Source: CBFDCQ01 sp965603355
GTDB lineage: Bacteria > Hydrogenedentota > CAZGCA01 > CBFDCQ01
NCBI GenBank assembly: GCA_965603355.1
Contig: CBFDCQ010000043.1
Coordinates: 1 to 25,977 of the forward strand
Direction of reading: 5' to 3'
DNA: 25,977 nt
The position numbers and the translations under genes were made by a program. Position 1 is the stretch's first letter; each line of letters starts with the position of its first letter. This document shows positions 16,188-23,168 of the stretch, one piece after another. The notes beneath the pieces were generated by a model, which worked only from the letters and a program-made list of their open reading frames with translations, did no database searches and was not told the DNA's origin.

Positions 16188-17372
16188 TCAGATGCCGCCG
16201 CCGGCGATCTGGTCGATCATGCTGACGTACGGCAGGAACAGCGTGAGCACCAGGATAAGCACAATTATGCCCAAACCGATCGCGAGCACCGGTTCGATGA
16301 GAGAGGATATTGTGTTGAGCGCCGTATCCACATCCTCCTCGTAGTTGTCAGCGATACGGTCCGAGATGGCGTCCAGGGTACCGGCCTCCTCGCCGGTTAC
16401 AATCATATCGGTGACAATCGGCGGAACATAATCGTTCTCGCGAAGAGGCGCTTCAAGTCCCTCGCCGCGCTCGAGCGAATCGCGGACCGCCTGGAGGCTT
16501 TCGCCGAAAGCTCGGTTATTCATAGCCTTCTTGATAAGGTCGAGCGTCACAAGGATGCTGACGCCGCTGCGTAGCAACAGCGCAAACGTCCGCGTGAACT
16601 CCGCTACAGCTGCGCCCGTAGCGATCCGTGAACTGCCCGGCAACTTGAGTTTGAGTCGGTCCACAACCAGCCTGCCACCGGGGCTGGCACTGTATATCTT
16701 GTAGAACACCGCCAGCGCTATTGCCAGAAATAGCCACAGTAACCAGTAATTCCCGATAAGATTCGCGACGCCGATCACGATACGCGTGAGCCGCGGGGCC
16801 TCCATGTTTACCTCGTCGAACATCTCGGTGAACGCCGGGATGACGAGTTTGCTGACGACGAACAGGAACGCCACGGCCGCTACCACGACTATCGCCGGGT
16901 AAATGAGCGCTCTGGTCAGGCGGCGGCGCAACGACTCGCGCTGTTCCCGGTACTCGATGAGACGACGCAACACCGTGGGCACGGTACCGCTGGCCTCTCC
17001 GGCTTTGACCAGATTAACGGAGACCGCCGAAAAGTACTTCGGGTGCCGTTCGAAACCCTGCCACAACGGGTTACCGGCCTCGACGTGATCGCGCACGTCT
17101 GCGATGAGCTTGCGCAGTTCGGGATTTGTCGTGCGTTCGCTCAGCGTGCGCAATCCCGACGTGACTGAGGTACCGCTCTCAATGAGCATTGACATCTGGC
17201 GCAGGAACGCCGTCACCTCTCTTGACCGGATACGTCCCATCGCCGCTGGAACGCGTGGCCCTTCAGGAGGATGCTCTGCAGCCAGCTGTTCTATGCGGTC
17301 ACTAATACTCCTCTCGACAGACGACCGAATGGCTTTGTCCTGCTCCCCTGGTTTGCCTTTCTTCTTGGCCAT
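16188..17372 (-). CDS. gspF: Type II secretion/pilus inner-membrane platform protein GspF/PilC
   Basis: A 394-residue platform protein that sits in the inner membrane and couples the GspE/PilB ATPase to pseudopilin assembly. The ATG at 17372 has GGGAGG 10 nt upstream. Two T2SSF helical domains are present: one around 50-178 (AFLRQMSMLIESGTSV, then LVKAGEASGTVPTVL) and a repeat around 255-375 (EFTRTFALLLRSGVSIL, then MIVTGEEAGTLD). Three transmembrane segments lie at about 157-180, 205-227 and 362-382, the standard topology. The N-terminus is charged (KKKGKPGEQDK). It lies 65 bp after the GspK-like pseudopilin and 107 bp before gspE. Confidence 0.94.
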   Translation of the reverse strand: MAKKKGKPGEQDKAIRSSVERSISDRIEQLAAEHPPEGPRVPAAMGRIRSREVTAFLRQMSMLIESGTSVTSGLRTLSERTTNPELRKLIADVRDHVEAGNPLWQGFERHPKYFSAVSVNLVKAGEASGTVPTVLRRLIEYREQRESLRRRLTRALIYPAIVVVAAVAFLFVVSKLVIPAFTEMFDEVNMEAPRLTRIVIGVANLIGNYWLLWLFLAIALAVFYKIYSASPGGRLVVDRLKLKLPGSSRIATGAAVAEFTRTFALLLRSGVSILVTLDLIKKAMNNRAFGESLQAVRDSLERGEGLEAPLRENDYVPPIVTDMIVTGEEAGTLDAISDRIADNYEEDVDTALNTISSLIEPVLAIGLGIIVLILVLTLFLPYVSMIDQIAGGGI

Positions 17373-17437
17373 CGGTATTGTGCCTCCCTATTTAGCGGGC
17401 CGCGCCACCTGACGGGCGGGCCTCGTGCCCGGAGCCT

Positions 17438-17845
17438 TCATTCCTGCCACGTTTCGACGCCCAGTCCCGATTCAGTACGTCTGAATCGCGCCAAGATGCG
17501 GGCTGTCACCACAGAACCGTTGCGCCGAGTGAACATCCCGGCCGCGTTGGCTTCGTACGTCCCATCCACTTCCTTAATCACTACGGTATAAGTGCCCCCT
17601 TGAAGTTCACCCTCCAGTTCTCCGACCGGATCCTCCATTCTTTGAATGCGCATACGCGCCGCCTCGATAGCGCCGTGCGCCAGGTATCTTGCGTGGAGCA
17701 CGTCGAGATCGTGCTCGGCGCTGCTGTGTTCGATGCGCATGAAAACAACGAACGCCCCGCCAAGCATAGACAGGATCGCCAGAACACTTAGCGCTGTCAA
17801 CAACGCGACGCCTGCCTCGGAACGTTGCCTTACCGTCTCGTGCAT
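17438..17845 (-). CDS. Short GspK/PilX-like minor pseudopilin
   Basis: A 135-residue protein with a class III prepilin signal: EAG-VALLTALSVLAILSMLGG, cleavage expected after G12 and a single N-terminal helix after it. Position +5 of the mature protein is Thr instead of the usual Glu, as in GspK, whose N-terminus typically reads G-VALLT. GspK itself is around 300 residues, so this is much shorter and lacks the big alpha domain; PilX-type minor pilin is the alternative. Two starts are possible: ATG 17845 has AAGGA 8 nt upstream and is preferred over ATG 17854, where the same site would abut the codon. It follows the GspJ-like stop by 25 bp. Confidence 0.72.
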   Translation of the reverse strand: MHETVRQRSEAGVALLTALSVLAILSMLGGAFVVFMRIEHSSAEHDLDVLHARYLAHGAIEAARMRIQRMEDPVGELEGELQGGTYTVVIKEVDGTYEANAAGMFTRRNGSVVTARILARFRRTESGLGVETWQE

Positions 17846-17870
17846 TGTATCCATCCTTATCCGTTCACGT

Positions 17871-18458
17871 TCATGTACCGATCGGCCAAACCAGCATGGG
17901 AACACTGACCGCAGTCGCGTACGCGCGCGGCCCGCGACCCCTCTGCGTACCTTCAACCCAAACCGTGAGGCCGACAGCTTCGGGGTACGGCGCTCCCATG
18001 ACCTCACGTCGGCCGCTGGTCGTGTATTTCACCCTGAAGCCGACAGCGTCGGAGATAAGAACCTCCTTCGAGATCGGTTCAGCGGAAAGGCGCGCATCTG
18101 ACCTTATCTCTTTGACGAGCCCCAAGCGCTCCTCCCCCGCTGCGTCGAGCCGCACGGTGCACCAACGTCCCTCACCGAGGTCGTACATCAGGATGTTACT
18201 GGGCAAATCGCCCGTGCTCAGGGAGATGTCCGGGGGAGCTAACAAGGCTCCGGTCGACCGCAGCTCTCTGGACAGATCGAGCATAACCTGGCGTGTCTTC
18301 TGATCGATCAAGGCGGCCGTTCTTGCTTGGCGTCCCAGGCCTAACATCTTGACAACGGCAACTGAAGCGGTCGTTGTGATCACGGCGAGGAGCGCGATCA
18401 CCGTCACTGTCTCTATGAGTGTGAACCCCTGGATTCGGCAACGTCTGCCGCGCATCAT
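17871..18458 (-). CDS. GspJ/PilW-like minor pseudopilin
   Basis: A 195-residue protein with a textbook prepilin signal, RIQG-FTLIETVTVIALLAVI: cleavage after G11, F12 as new N-terminal residue, E16 at mature +5, then the hydrophobic assembly helix. The rest is soluble and beta-rich, with the size and layout of GspJ/PilW minor pseudopilins (VMLDLSRELRSTG near 73-85 is a typical post-helix segment). The start is ATG 18458 since GGAGG lies 6 nt upstream; an ATG three bases later is an alternative. The gene begins 13 bp after the GspI-like stop. It probably forms part of the pseudopilus tip with its two neighbours. Confidence 0.85.
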   Translation of the reverse strand: MMRGRRCRIQGFTLIETVTVIALLAVITTTASVAVVKMLGLGRQARTAALIDQKTRQVMLDLSRELRSTGALLAPPDISLSTGDLPSNILMYDLGEGRWCTVRLDAAGEERLGLVKEIRSDARLSAEPISKEVLISDAVGFRVKYTTSGRREVMGAPYPEAVGLTVWVEGTQRGRGPRAYATAVSVPMLVWPIGT

Positions 18459-18471
18459 AGATCTCCTCCCG

Positions 18472-18903
18472 TCACTGCGGCAAAGCGCACAACGATACAA
18501 GCTCGAACTGTCGGTCGCGAGCGTGCTCTGTCCATATCAGATGCAGCGCTATCTCGCACAGCCGCGGATCATCACCGTGCGGCCGGAAGGTGGCTTGCCA
18601 CCGATATCCCTCGACGGCTGATTCATCGACCCCGAGCACGGCGGCGTTCACCGGCTGCGGCTCCTCGGGGAACTTTACTGTATCGGGCACCGCCACGCCG
18701 TGGGCGGACGCGTACCTGAGCACGGCATCCATTTGCGCCTGGGCTACCAGAGCTGCGCGTGACTCGCTGGCCATACGCTGCTGTAAGTGGGTGCCACGCA
18801 CGAAAGTCTGCACCATGATGAGAAGAGCCACCTCGATTATGAACAACGCGAGAATAAGTTCAACAAGGGTCAGTCCGTGTCGGTGAGCCACGGTGTGCCG
18901 CAT
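18472..18903 (-). CDS. GspI/PilV-like minor pseudopilin
   Basis: A 143-residue protein with a prepilin peptidase motif, AHRHG-LTLVELILALFIIEV: cleavage after G10, Leu at +1 and E15 at +5, then the membrane/assembly helix. A small soluble domain follows, the size expected for GspI or PilV. The start is ATG 18903 with AGAGG 8 nt upstream; the longer frame to 18966 has no support. It is the first gene of the GspI-J-K-F-E order and lies about 290 nt downstream of the candidate promoter. No major pseudopilin (GspG) or GspH is seen in the window. Confidence 0.83.
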   Translation of the reverse strand: MRHTVAHRHGLTLVELILALFIIEVALLIMVQTFVRGTHLQQRMASESRAALVAQAQMDAVLRYASAHGVAVPDTVKFPEEPQPVNAAVLGVDESAVEGYRWQATFRPHGDDPRLCEIALHLIWTEHARDRQFELVSLCALPQ

Positions 18904-19196
18904 AAATGCATCCTCTCTCGTGTGCACAGTCCGATTAGACCGAAAGCGCCAACGCCCTCCGCACATATCTTACTGTTGAAAAGCGTACAGCTCCACCACG
19001 ATCCAGCAGAAAGGGTCTTCGGGTATGTTCCGGGGAAACTGTCTCGCTGTCGAGCGACCGGTAGCGCTCGTTTGCACAGAAGTAGCCGCAAAAAGGGGCT
19101 ATCGACTTCGATAGCAGCAAACGGCTTCCCGCTGAAACCATATCTTCCGCGTGCCTCCCAGAGGCGCCAGGCCCGGTTCTGCATACTCCAAATACA
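18904..19196 (-). other. Long leader of the pseudopilin operon
   Basis: About 290 nt between the candidate promoter and the GspI-like start hold no recognisable gene on either strand; the open frames are low-complexity in function and match nothing I know. Several short inverted repeats are present, including GCCTC/GAGGC near the 5' end and a stronger hairpin with T-run at 19090-19115. I looked for a c-di-GMP GEMM riboswitch core, which often precedes such operons, and did not find one. Confidence 0.5.
19090..19115 (-). terminator. Terminator-like hairpin inside the pseudopilin leader
   Basis: On the minus strand GCTATCG and CGATAGC pair perfectly around AAGT, followed by CCCC and then TTTTT. 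The T-run begins 4 nt after the stem, so as a terminator it is modest, but its place about 80 nt after the promoter and 190 nt before the first gene suits attenuation. Confidence 0.4.
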
Positions 19197-19226
19197 ATTA
19201 TAGCACTATTCTCCCTTTTTTTGCAA
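19197..19226 (-). promoter_or_regulatory. Candidate promoter of the pseudopilin operon
   Basis: Minus strand: TTGCAA (19226-19221) and a perfect TATAAT (19202-19197) with an 18-bp spacer that is A-rich next to the -35. It would give a leader of about 290 nt. Confidence 0.6.
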
Positions 19227-19279
19227 CCGAAATGGGGTCGCCTTTGGTGAGATACTTGCTTCCTGATAGGTGCCCGAGT

Positions 19280-19309
19280 TTGATATTACGCCGGCCAGTT
19301 TGATAGAAT
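19280..19309 (+). promoter_or_regulatory. Candidate promoter of larE
   Basis: TTGATA (19280-19285) and TAGAAT (19304-19309) are 18 bp apart, about 70 bp upstream of the larE GTG. Fair rather than strong match. Confidence 0.4.
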
Positions 19310-19377
19310 CTCGCTGACGACAACGACGCAGCGGAGAGCCTCGGCATCCTGAGGCCGGGCGGATATGGGTTTTCGAA

Positions 19378-20190
19378 GTGGATATTTCTGAAAAACGGGT
19401 CAAGTTGGAGCAGATTCTGCGCGAGATCGGCAGCGTGGTTGTCGCGTTTTCGGGAGGGGTGGACAGCACTTTCCTGCTGAGGATCGCGCTGGATACGCTG
19501 GGCGCGGACAAAGTGCTGGCGGTGACGGCTACCTCCGCCACATACCCGCAGACCGAGTTCGAGCAGGCCTGCGAGACAGCCAAGACGTTCGGGGCGCGCC
19601 ACACGGTCATAGACACGGACGAGCTGGGCGTGGACGGATTTGCCGATAACCCGCCCGACAGGTGCTATTACTGCAAGAAGGAACTTTTCAGCAAGCTGGC
19701 GGATATCGCGCGCAGCGAGGGGTATGATGCCGTGGCGGATGCCACGAACGCCGACGACCAGTCGGATTGGCGGCCGGGGCGCAGGGCCGCCCAGGAGCTT
19801 GGTATCAGAAGCCCGCTGCTTGACGCGGAAATCACCAAGGACGAGATACGCGCGATGTCCAAAGAGCTGGGGTTGAGCACGTGGAACAAAGGGGCTTTCG
19901 CGTGTCTGGCGTCGCGGTTCCCTTACGGCGACAGGATCACGGAGGAGAAGCTGAAGAAGGTGGGGTTGGCCGAGCATGTTCTTCGTGAAAGGGGTTTCCG
20001 GCAGTTTCGCGTGAGGCATCACGACACGGTTGCCCGAATAGAGGTAGCGCCGGAGGAGATTCCGAGGTTCCACGACGCGGCGTTCACAGCGGAGATCGTC
20101 AGCGAGATCAAGAAGGCGGGATACAATTACGTCGCGCTCGACCTGGATGGGTATCGTACCGGCAGCATGAACGAGATGATCGACCGGTAG
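19378..20190 (+). CDS. larE: LarE-type ATP-dependent sacrificial sulfur transferase
   Basis: A 270-residue PP-loop ATP pyrophosphatase. LarE adenylates the carboxylates of the pyridinium precursor and donates sulfur from its own cysteine while building the nickel-pincer (NPN) cofactor of lactate racemase and related enzymes. The PP-loop is FSGGVDST at 24-31. NPPDRCYYCKKELF (91-104) is the family signature. The conserved cysteine appears as C176 in FACLASRFPYG, the same number as the sacrificial Cys of the Lactobacillus plantarum enzyme (from memory). The start is GTG at 19378: an in-frame stop lies at 19315 and no ATG intervenes; the nearby ATG at 19365 is out of frame. No larA, larB or larC is in the window, so LarE here stands alone; some LarE homologues may serve other sulfur insertions. 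Confidence 0.92.
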   Translation: MDISEKRVKLEQILREIGSVVVAFSGGVDSTFLLRIALDTLGADKVLAVTATSATYPQTEFEQACETAKTFGARHTVIDTDELGVDGFADNPPDRCYYCKKELFSKLADIARSEGYDAVADATNADDQSDWRPGRRAAQELGIRSPLLDAEITKDEIRAMSKELGLSTWNKGAFACLASRFPYGDRITEEKLKKVGLAEHVLRERGFRQFRVRHHDTVARIEVAPEEIPRFHDAAFTAEIVSEIKKAGYNYVALDLDGYRTGSMNEMIDR

Positions 20191-20270
20191 GTCTTGCAGC
20201 GGGGCAAAGTAGATGTGGTGAGAAAGGTGGTAAGAATCGCGGGGCTTCTGTTTACGGGGGATTAGGCACT

Positions 20271-20855
20271 GTGAAGAACAAATGCACATTTCTGCTGTTC
20301 CTTATCGCGATTGCGCTCATATGTAGGCCGGCCTTGGGGGACATTGTCAGGTTGAAGGACGGGCGAAGTTACGAGGGCGAGATCGTCGAGGAAACTGACG
20401 AGACTATCAAGATCAAGCTCGATATGGTACGTGGGTCCGGCTACATCACCGTCCCCAAAGACGAGATCCGCAGACATATCGCGGAAAGCCCGCAGGAAAG
20501 AGAAGTACGGCTTACGGACATGATGACCGAGAGGGGGTTTGTCAAGGACGGCGACGATTGGGTCACTCCGGAGGAGAAAGCCGCCCGCGATGCTCAGAGG
20601 CAAGCCGAAGATGCTCAGAGGCAGGCCGAACAAAAACAAGTAGAGGAAAAGAGAGCACCGTACCGCGCGCAGATGGAAAAGCTCAAGGAAGAACAACGAG
20701 AGCGCCAGCAGAAGGAACAGGATTTCAAAGACAGACTGAACCGCAGCGGTGAGGAAAGCAGCGCTACCCTGCGCGATATAAGTCTCAAACTCATCTTCTT
20801 CGTCATTCTGGGCATAATAGCCTTCACCTTGTTGAAACGCTACTTCTGGGATTAG
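20271..20855 (+). CDS. Membrane-anchored protein: signal peptide, SH3-like domain, coiled coil, C-terminal TM
   Basis: A 194-residue protein of no named family. Residues 1-23 are a signal peptide (KCTFLLFLIAIALIC). Residues 24-62 (DIVRLKDGRSYEGEIVEETDETIKI) form a short SH3/Sm-like beta unit of a kind often seen at the start of secreted planctomycete-type proteins. Residues 100-158 are a charged Gln/Glu/Lys/Arg coiled coil holding a tandem duplication of DAQRQAE. A transmembrane helix at about 171-189 (LKLIFFVILGIIAFTLL) is followed by KRYFWD. The start is GTG 20271, with GGGGG about 10 nt upstream. It would expose the SH3-like unit and coiled coil outside the cytoplasm, anchored by the C-terminus. 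It lies 80 bp after larE on the same strand; a functional link is not evident. Confidence 0.7.
   Translation: MKNKCTFLLFLIAIALICRPALGDIVRLKDGRSYEGEIVEETDETIKIKLDMVRGSGYITVPKDEIRRHIAESPQEREVRLTDMMTERGFVKDGDDWVTPEEKAARDAQRQAEDAQRQAEQKQVEEKRAPYRAQMEKLKEEQRERQQKEQDFKDRLNRSGEESSATLRDISLKLIFFVILGIIAFTLLKRYFWD
20589..20630 (+). repeat. 21-bp in-frame tandem duplication in the coiled-coil gene
   Basis: Two adjacent 21-bp units (20589-20609 and 20610-20630) differ at one base and each encode DAQRQAE. This is a recent tandem duplication that lengthens the coiled coil by two heptads' worth of sequence. Confidence 0.85.
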
Positions 20856-20874
20856 CCCGCGCGACTGTGATGCA

Positions 20875-20896
20875 GGGGCGAGGCATGCCTCGCCCC
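20875..20896. repeat. Perfect 22-bp palindrome downstream of the coiled-coil gene
   Basis: GGGGCGAGGCA is followed directly by its exact reverse complement TGCCTCGCCCC. It starts 19 bp after the stop at 20855 and is followed by CTACG, then by the 79-bp element. It may act as a 3'-end hairpin, but it resembles the mobile intergenic palindromes of the 9100-9463 cluster more than a classical terminator (no T-run). Confidence 0.75.
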
Positions 20897-20901
20897 TACG
20901 C

Positions 20902-20980
20902 AGGTAGGTCGGGCATCTTGCCCGACAGAACTAACGCCCGCGGATGCAGGCAAATGGCGGGCAAGATGCCCGCCCTACCT
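20902..20980. repeat. 79-bp double-hairpin interspersed repeat, copy 2
   Basis: Same structure and exact length as the copy at 9301-9379: terminal arms AGGTAGGTCGGGC (20902-20914) and GCCCGCCCTACCT (20968-20980). The right inner hairpin is GGCGGGCA/TGCCCGCC, where copy 1 has GGCGGGCG/CGCCCGCC: both arms changed together, so base pairing is kept. Confidence 0.85.
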
Positions 20981-21159
20981 TCTATTGTGGCCCTTGCGGG
21001 TTTAAATGGGGGGACAGCACACCTAACTCCCTTGATAGGTGCCTGGTTTTTGGCCTGCATTTGTTCCTTTCTTCGTGCCCTTCGTGATCTTCGTGGTTAG
21101 AGAACCTATACGGGCACGTCTCCGCTTGTGTGAGTCTACCTGCTCGAGTCCGGGGCCGT
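20981..21159. other. Non-coding stretch with repeat fragments
   Basis: No gene is supported. It holds a small inverted repeat, CACCTA/TAGGTG (21020-21025 and 21036-21041), beside a GGGGGGACAGCACACC phrase, and the second copy of the 'cttcgtg' repeat at 21069-21098. It lies between the plus-strand coiled-coil gene and the HU terminator. Confidence 0.5.
21069..21098. repeat. Interspersed 'cttcgtg' repeat, copy B
   Basis: Three CTTCGTG units spaced 9-10 bp apart, ending CTTCGTGGTT. It matches copy A at 14025-14053 with two substitutions and a one-base gap. Confidence 0.5.
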
Positions 21160-21208
21160 AAAAAAGAACAGCCAGGTGAAGGCGGAGATGTGCGTCCTCA
21201 CCTAGCTG
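21160..21208 (-). terminator. Rho-independent terminator of the HU gene
   Basis: On the minus strand CAGCTAGGTGA pairs over all 11 positions (one G-U) with TCACCTGGCTG, followed by TTCTTTTTTA. It begins about 43 bp after the HU stop codon. This is the clearest intrinsic terminator in the window. Confidence 0.88.
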
Positions 21209-21250
21209 GACTTGTCTGCTACTTTACTGTTTCTGTGTTCGTTACATCGA

Positions 21251-21535
21251 TCAGAGCACGCCGTCCTTCGCTGCCTTAGCGATACGGAATTTCAGCGCGC
21301 GCTTAGCCGGAATCTTGATCGCTTCGCCGGTCTGCGGGTTGCGACCCATACGCGCCTTGCGGTTAACGACGACGAGCTTGCCGAGCCCCGGGATGGTGAA
21401 CCCTTTTTTCGCCTCTTTGTAGGCGAGCGCGACCAGGCTATCGACGATTTCGCCAGCCTGTTTCTTGCTTATGTCGTTCTTGTCCGCAAGGTGGCCTAGG
21501 ATCGCTGATTTGGTCATTGCCTTTGCTTTTGCCAT
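21251..21535 (-). CDS. hup: HU-family nucleoid DNA-binding protein
   Basis: A 94-residue histone-like protein that binds and bends DNA as a dimer. The start is ATG 21535, where AAGGAG lies 7 nt upstream; a longer frame to 21562 has no such site. The fold is complete: helical N-terminal half (MTKSAILGHLADKNDISKKQAGEIVDSL), the family signature region GFTIPGLGKLVVVNRKARMGRNPQTGEAI (45-73) including the DNA-binding arm with Arg-Asn-Pro at 65-67, and a basic C-terminal helix. A four-residue KAKA extension precedes the normal start of the fold. It is monocistronic, with its own promoter candidate at 21599-21628 and a strong terminator. hup is a family symbol; IHF subunits are less likely. Confidence 0.93.
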   Translation of the reverse strand: MAKAKAMTKSAILGHLADKNDISKKQAGEIVDSLVALAYKEAKKGFTIPGLGKLVVVNRKARMGRNPQTGEAIKIPAKRALKFRIAKAAKDGVL

Positions 21536-21598
21536 GTGCTTACTCCTTCCGTTTAACTCCACCCCTCAACACCACGCTACCCAAAACACGAAAAAACT

Positions 21599-21628
21599 AT
21601 CATACAAACACTCAAAAGTCAAACGCAA
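21599..21628 (-). promoter_or_regulatory. Candidate promoter of the HU gene
   Basis: Minus strand: TTGCGT (21628-21623) and TATGAT (21604-21599) with an 18-bp AT-rich spacer, about 65 bp upstream of the HU start. A TTGACT also lies inside the spacer but has no well-placed -10. Confidence 0.4.
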
Positions 21629-21666
21629 TACTGCGCAGCACCAATCTGTGCGCGGACAGACGCCGG

Positions 21667-22665
21667 TCAAACAGGACCGGTTTCGATCGCGTTCACGATC
21701 TCGTCGCGAGTCACAGTTGCCGTGCCGAGCTTCGCCACGACGCCTCCAGCCGCGTAGTTCGCCAGCGCGCACGCCGCTTCGGGCCGTCCTCCCGCACCGA
21801 TGCCCGCCGCGACGGTTGCCACTACGGTATCGCCGGCACCCGAGACGTCGAACACCTCCCTTGCCGCGGCCGGCATCGTACAGAACTCCCCGTCAGCTTT
21901 TAGCAGCGACATACCGCCCTCACCGCGCGTTACGAGCACCATATCGCAGTCGATCATCTCCTTGAGACGACGGGCGATCATCTCAGCGCACTCATCGTCG
22001 TTGTGCGGTTCCACGCCGACGGCATCGGCCGCCTCACGGAGATTGGGCGTGACGAGGTTGGTCGCCCGGTACATATGGAACCGCCGTATCTGCGGGTCCA
22101 CGAGCACCGGCTTGCCCAGCTCGCGCGCCTTCGCTATGAGACCGGCACAGACCTTCTCCGTGACGATGCCTTTACCGTAGTCCTCGATCACCACGACGTC
22201 GGTCTCCGGAAGCGCTCGATACGCTGCGTCAAGAAGTCGCGACGTCAGCGCCTCGTCGATCGGTTCACGTTTCTCGCGGTCTACGCGAACAACCTGCTGA
22301 TGTTGAGCTACGACGCGCGTCTTGCGGATGGTCGTCCGGCTGGAATCGGACAGTAATCCATCGACCCCGACGCCCCTGCCGGCAAGCTCTTCGCGCAAAG
22401 CGCGACCGGGTTCATCGTCGCCCAGCAAACCGAGCAGGTCCGTCGAGACTCCGAGCGCGCAAAGATTTGTAACCACATTACCCGCACCGCCCGGGACCCA
22501 GCTTTCGCGCTGTACGTGAACCACGGGAACCGGCGCTTCGGGCGAGATGCGGTCAACCCGGCCCCAGACGTACTCGTCCATCATCACGTCGCCGACGACC
22601 AGGACGCGCACGGAGTCAAACCGCGACATCAACTCCTTCAGTTCGTCCGGCTGAACGCTTCTCAT
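21667..22665 (-). CDS. hldA: D-glycero-beta-D-manno-heptose-7-phosphate kinase (RfaE domain I)
   Basis: A 332-residue PfkB/ribokinase-family sugar kinase that phosphorylates D-glycero-D-manno-heptose 7-phosphate at C1 during ADP-heptose synthesis for LPS core. VLVVGDVMMDEYVWG (21-35), RISPEAPVPVV (39-49), GGAGN (59-63) and the catalytic DVSGAGDT (273-280, base D279) are all present. It equals the N-terminal half of the E. coli bifunctional HldE; here kinase and nucleotidyltransferase are separate genes. The start is ATG 22665, which overlaps the hldC stop by 4 bp (ATGA), so the two are translationally coupled. Last gene of the heptose operon. Confidence 0.94.
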   Translation of the reverse strand: MRSVQPDELKELMSRFDSVRVLVVGDVMMDEYVWGRVDRISPEAPVPVVHVQRESWVPGGAGNVVTNLCALGVSTDLLGLLGDDEPGRALREELAGRGVGVDGLLSDSSRTTIRKTRVVAQHQQVVRVDREKREPIDEALTSRLLDAAYRALPETDVVVIEDYGKGIVTEKVCAGLIAKARELGKPVLVDPQIRRFHMYRATNLVTPNLREAADAVGVEPHNDDECAEMIARRLKEMIDCDMVLVTRGEGGMSLLKADGEFCTMPAAAREVFDVSGAGDTVVATVAAGIGAGGRPEAACALANYAAGGVVAKLGTATVTRDEIVNAIETGPV

Positions 22666-23168
22666 GTTCCAGCACCATCCTGTTCGGGCGTATCGGGACA
22701 CTCGAGTACGCGCTGCACCAGCGCCGTCGATGACCGGTCCGGCAGCAGCGGTACCGTCACCACCTGTCCGCCATCGGCCCGCACGCGTTCGGCGCCGACT
22801 ATCACCTTATCGCGGTAATCCTCGCCCTTGACCAGCACGTCCGGCCGTACCGCATCAACAAGTTCCTTCGGTGTCGGTTCGGAAAAGAGCACCACGTAAT
22901 CGACGGCTTCGAGCGCGTCGAGTATGAAAGCCCTGTCCTCCTCGTCCATAAACGGTCGTCCCGGCCCCTTGAGCTCACGCACGGATGAGTCGCTGTTAAG
23001 TCCCACCACGAGCACGTCGCCGAGATCTTTTGCGCGTTTGAGCAGATCGACATGCCCGGCATGCAGCAGGTCGAAACAGCCGTTTGTGAAGACCACGCGC
23101 CGCCCGGCCTCACGTTCGGCCGCGAGAGCGCGCCGTAAGGTTAAATCCCAATCACGAAAGACCGCCAT
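22662..23168 (-). CDS. hldC: D-glycero-beta-D-manno-heptose 1-phosphate adenylyltransferase (RfaE domain II)
   Basis: A 168-residue cytidylyltransferase-fold enzyme that joins heptose 1-phosphate to ATP, giving ADP-heptose. VVFTNGCFDLLHAGHV (25-40) contains the HxGH motif (H36, H39); LNSDSSVRELKGPGRP (57-72) and VLVKGEDY (111-118) are further family signatures. The ATG at 23168 overlaps the last base of the gmhA stop (TGATG); a GTG three bases earlier is possible. It ends in an ATGA overlap with hldA. The split hldC/hldA arrangement is usual outside enterobacteria. Confidence 0.94.
   Translation of the reverse strand: MAVFRDWDLTLRRALAAEREAGRRVVFTNGCFDLLHAGHVDLLKRAKDLGDVLVVGLNSDSSVRELKGPGRPFMDEEDRAFILDALEAVDYVVLFSEPTPKELVDAVRPDVLVKGEDYRDKVIVGAERVRADGGQVVTVPLLPDRSSTALVQRVLECPDTPEQDGAGT

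Noticed and set aside
18870..19184. Minus-strand frame of 104 codons in the pseudopilin leader as a missing major pseudopilin
   Set aside because: It lacks any prepilin motif (no G-FTLIE type segment) and overlaps the GspI-like start; no homology recognised.
18904..19196. c-di-GMP (GEMM) riboswitch before the pseudopilin operon
   Set aside because: The conserved GEMM core and tetraloop receptor sequences are not present on the minus strand.
19198..20289. Minus-strand open frame of 363 codons opposite larE
   Set aside because: It spans larE, whose plus-strand motifs are unmistakable, and runs into a neighbouring promoter region.
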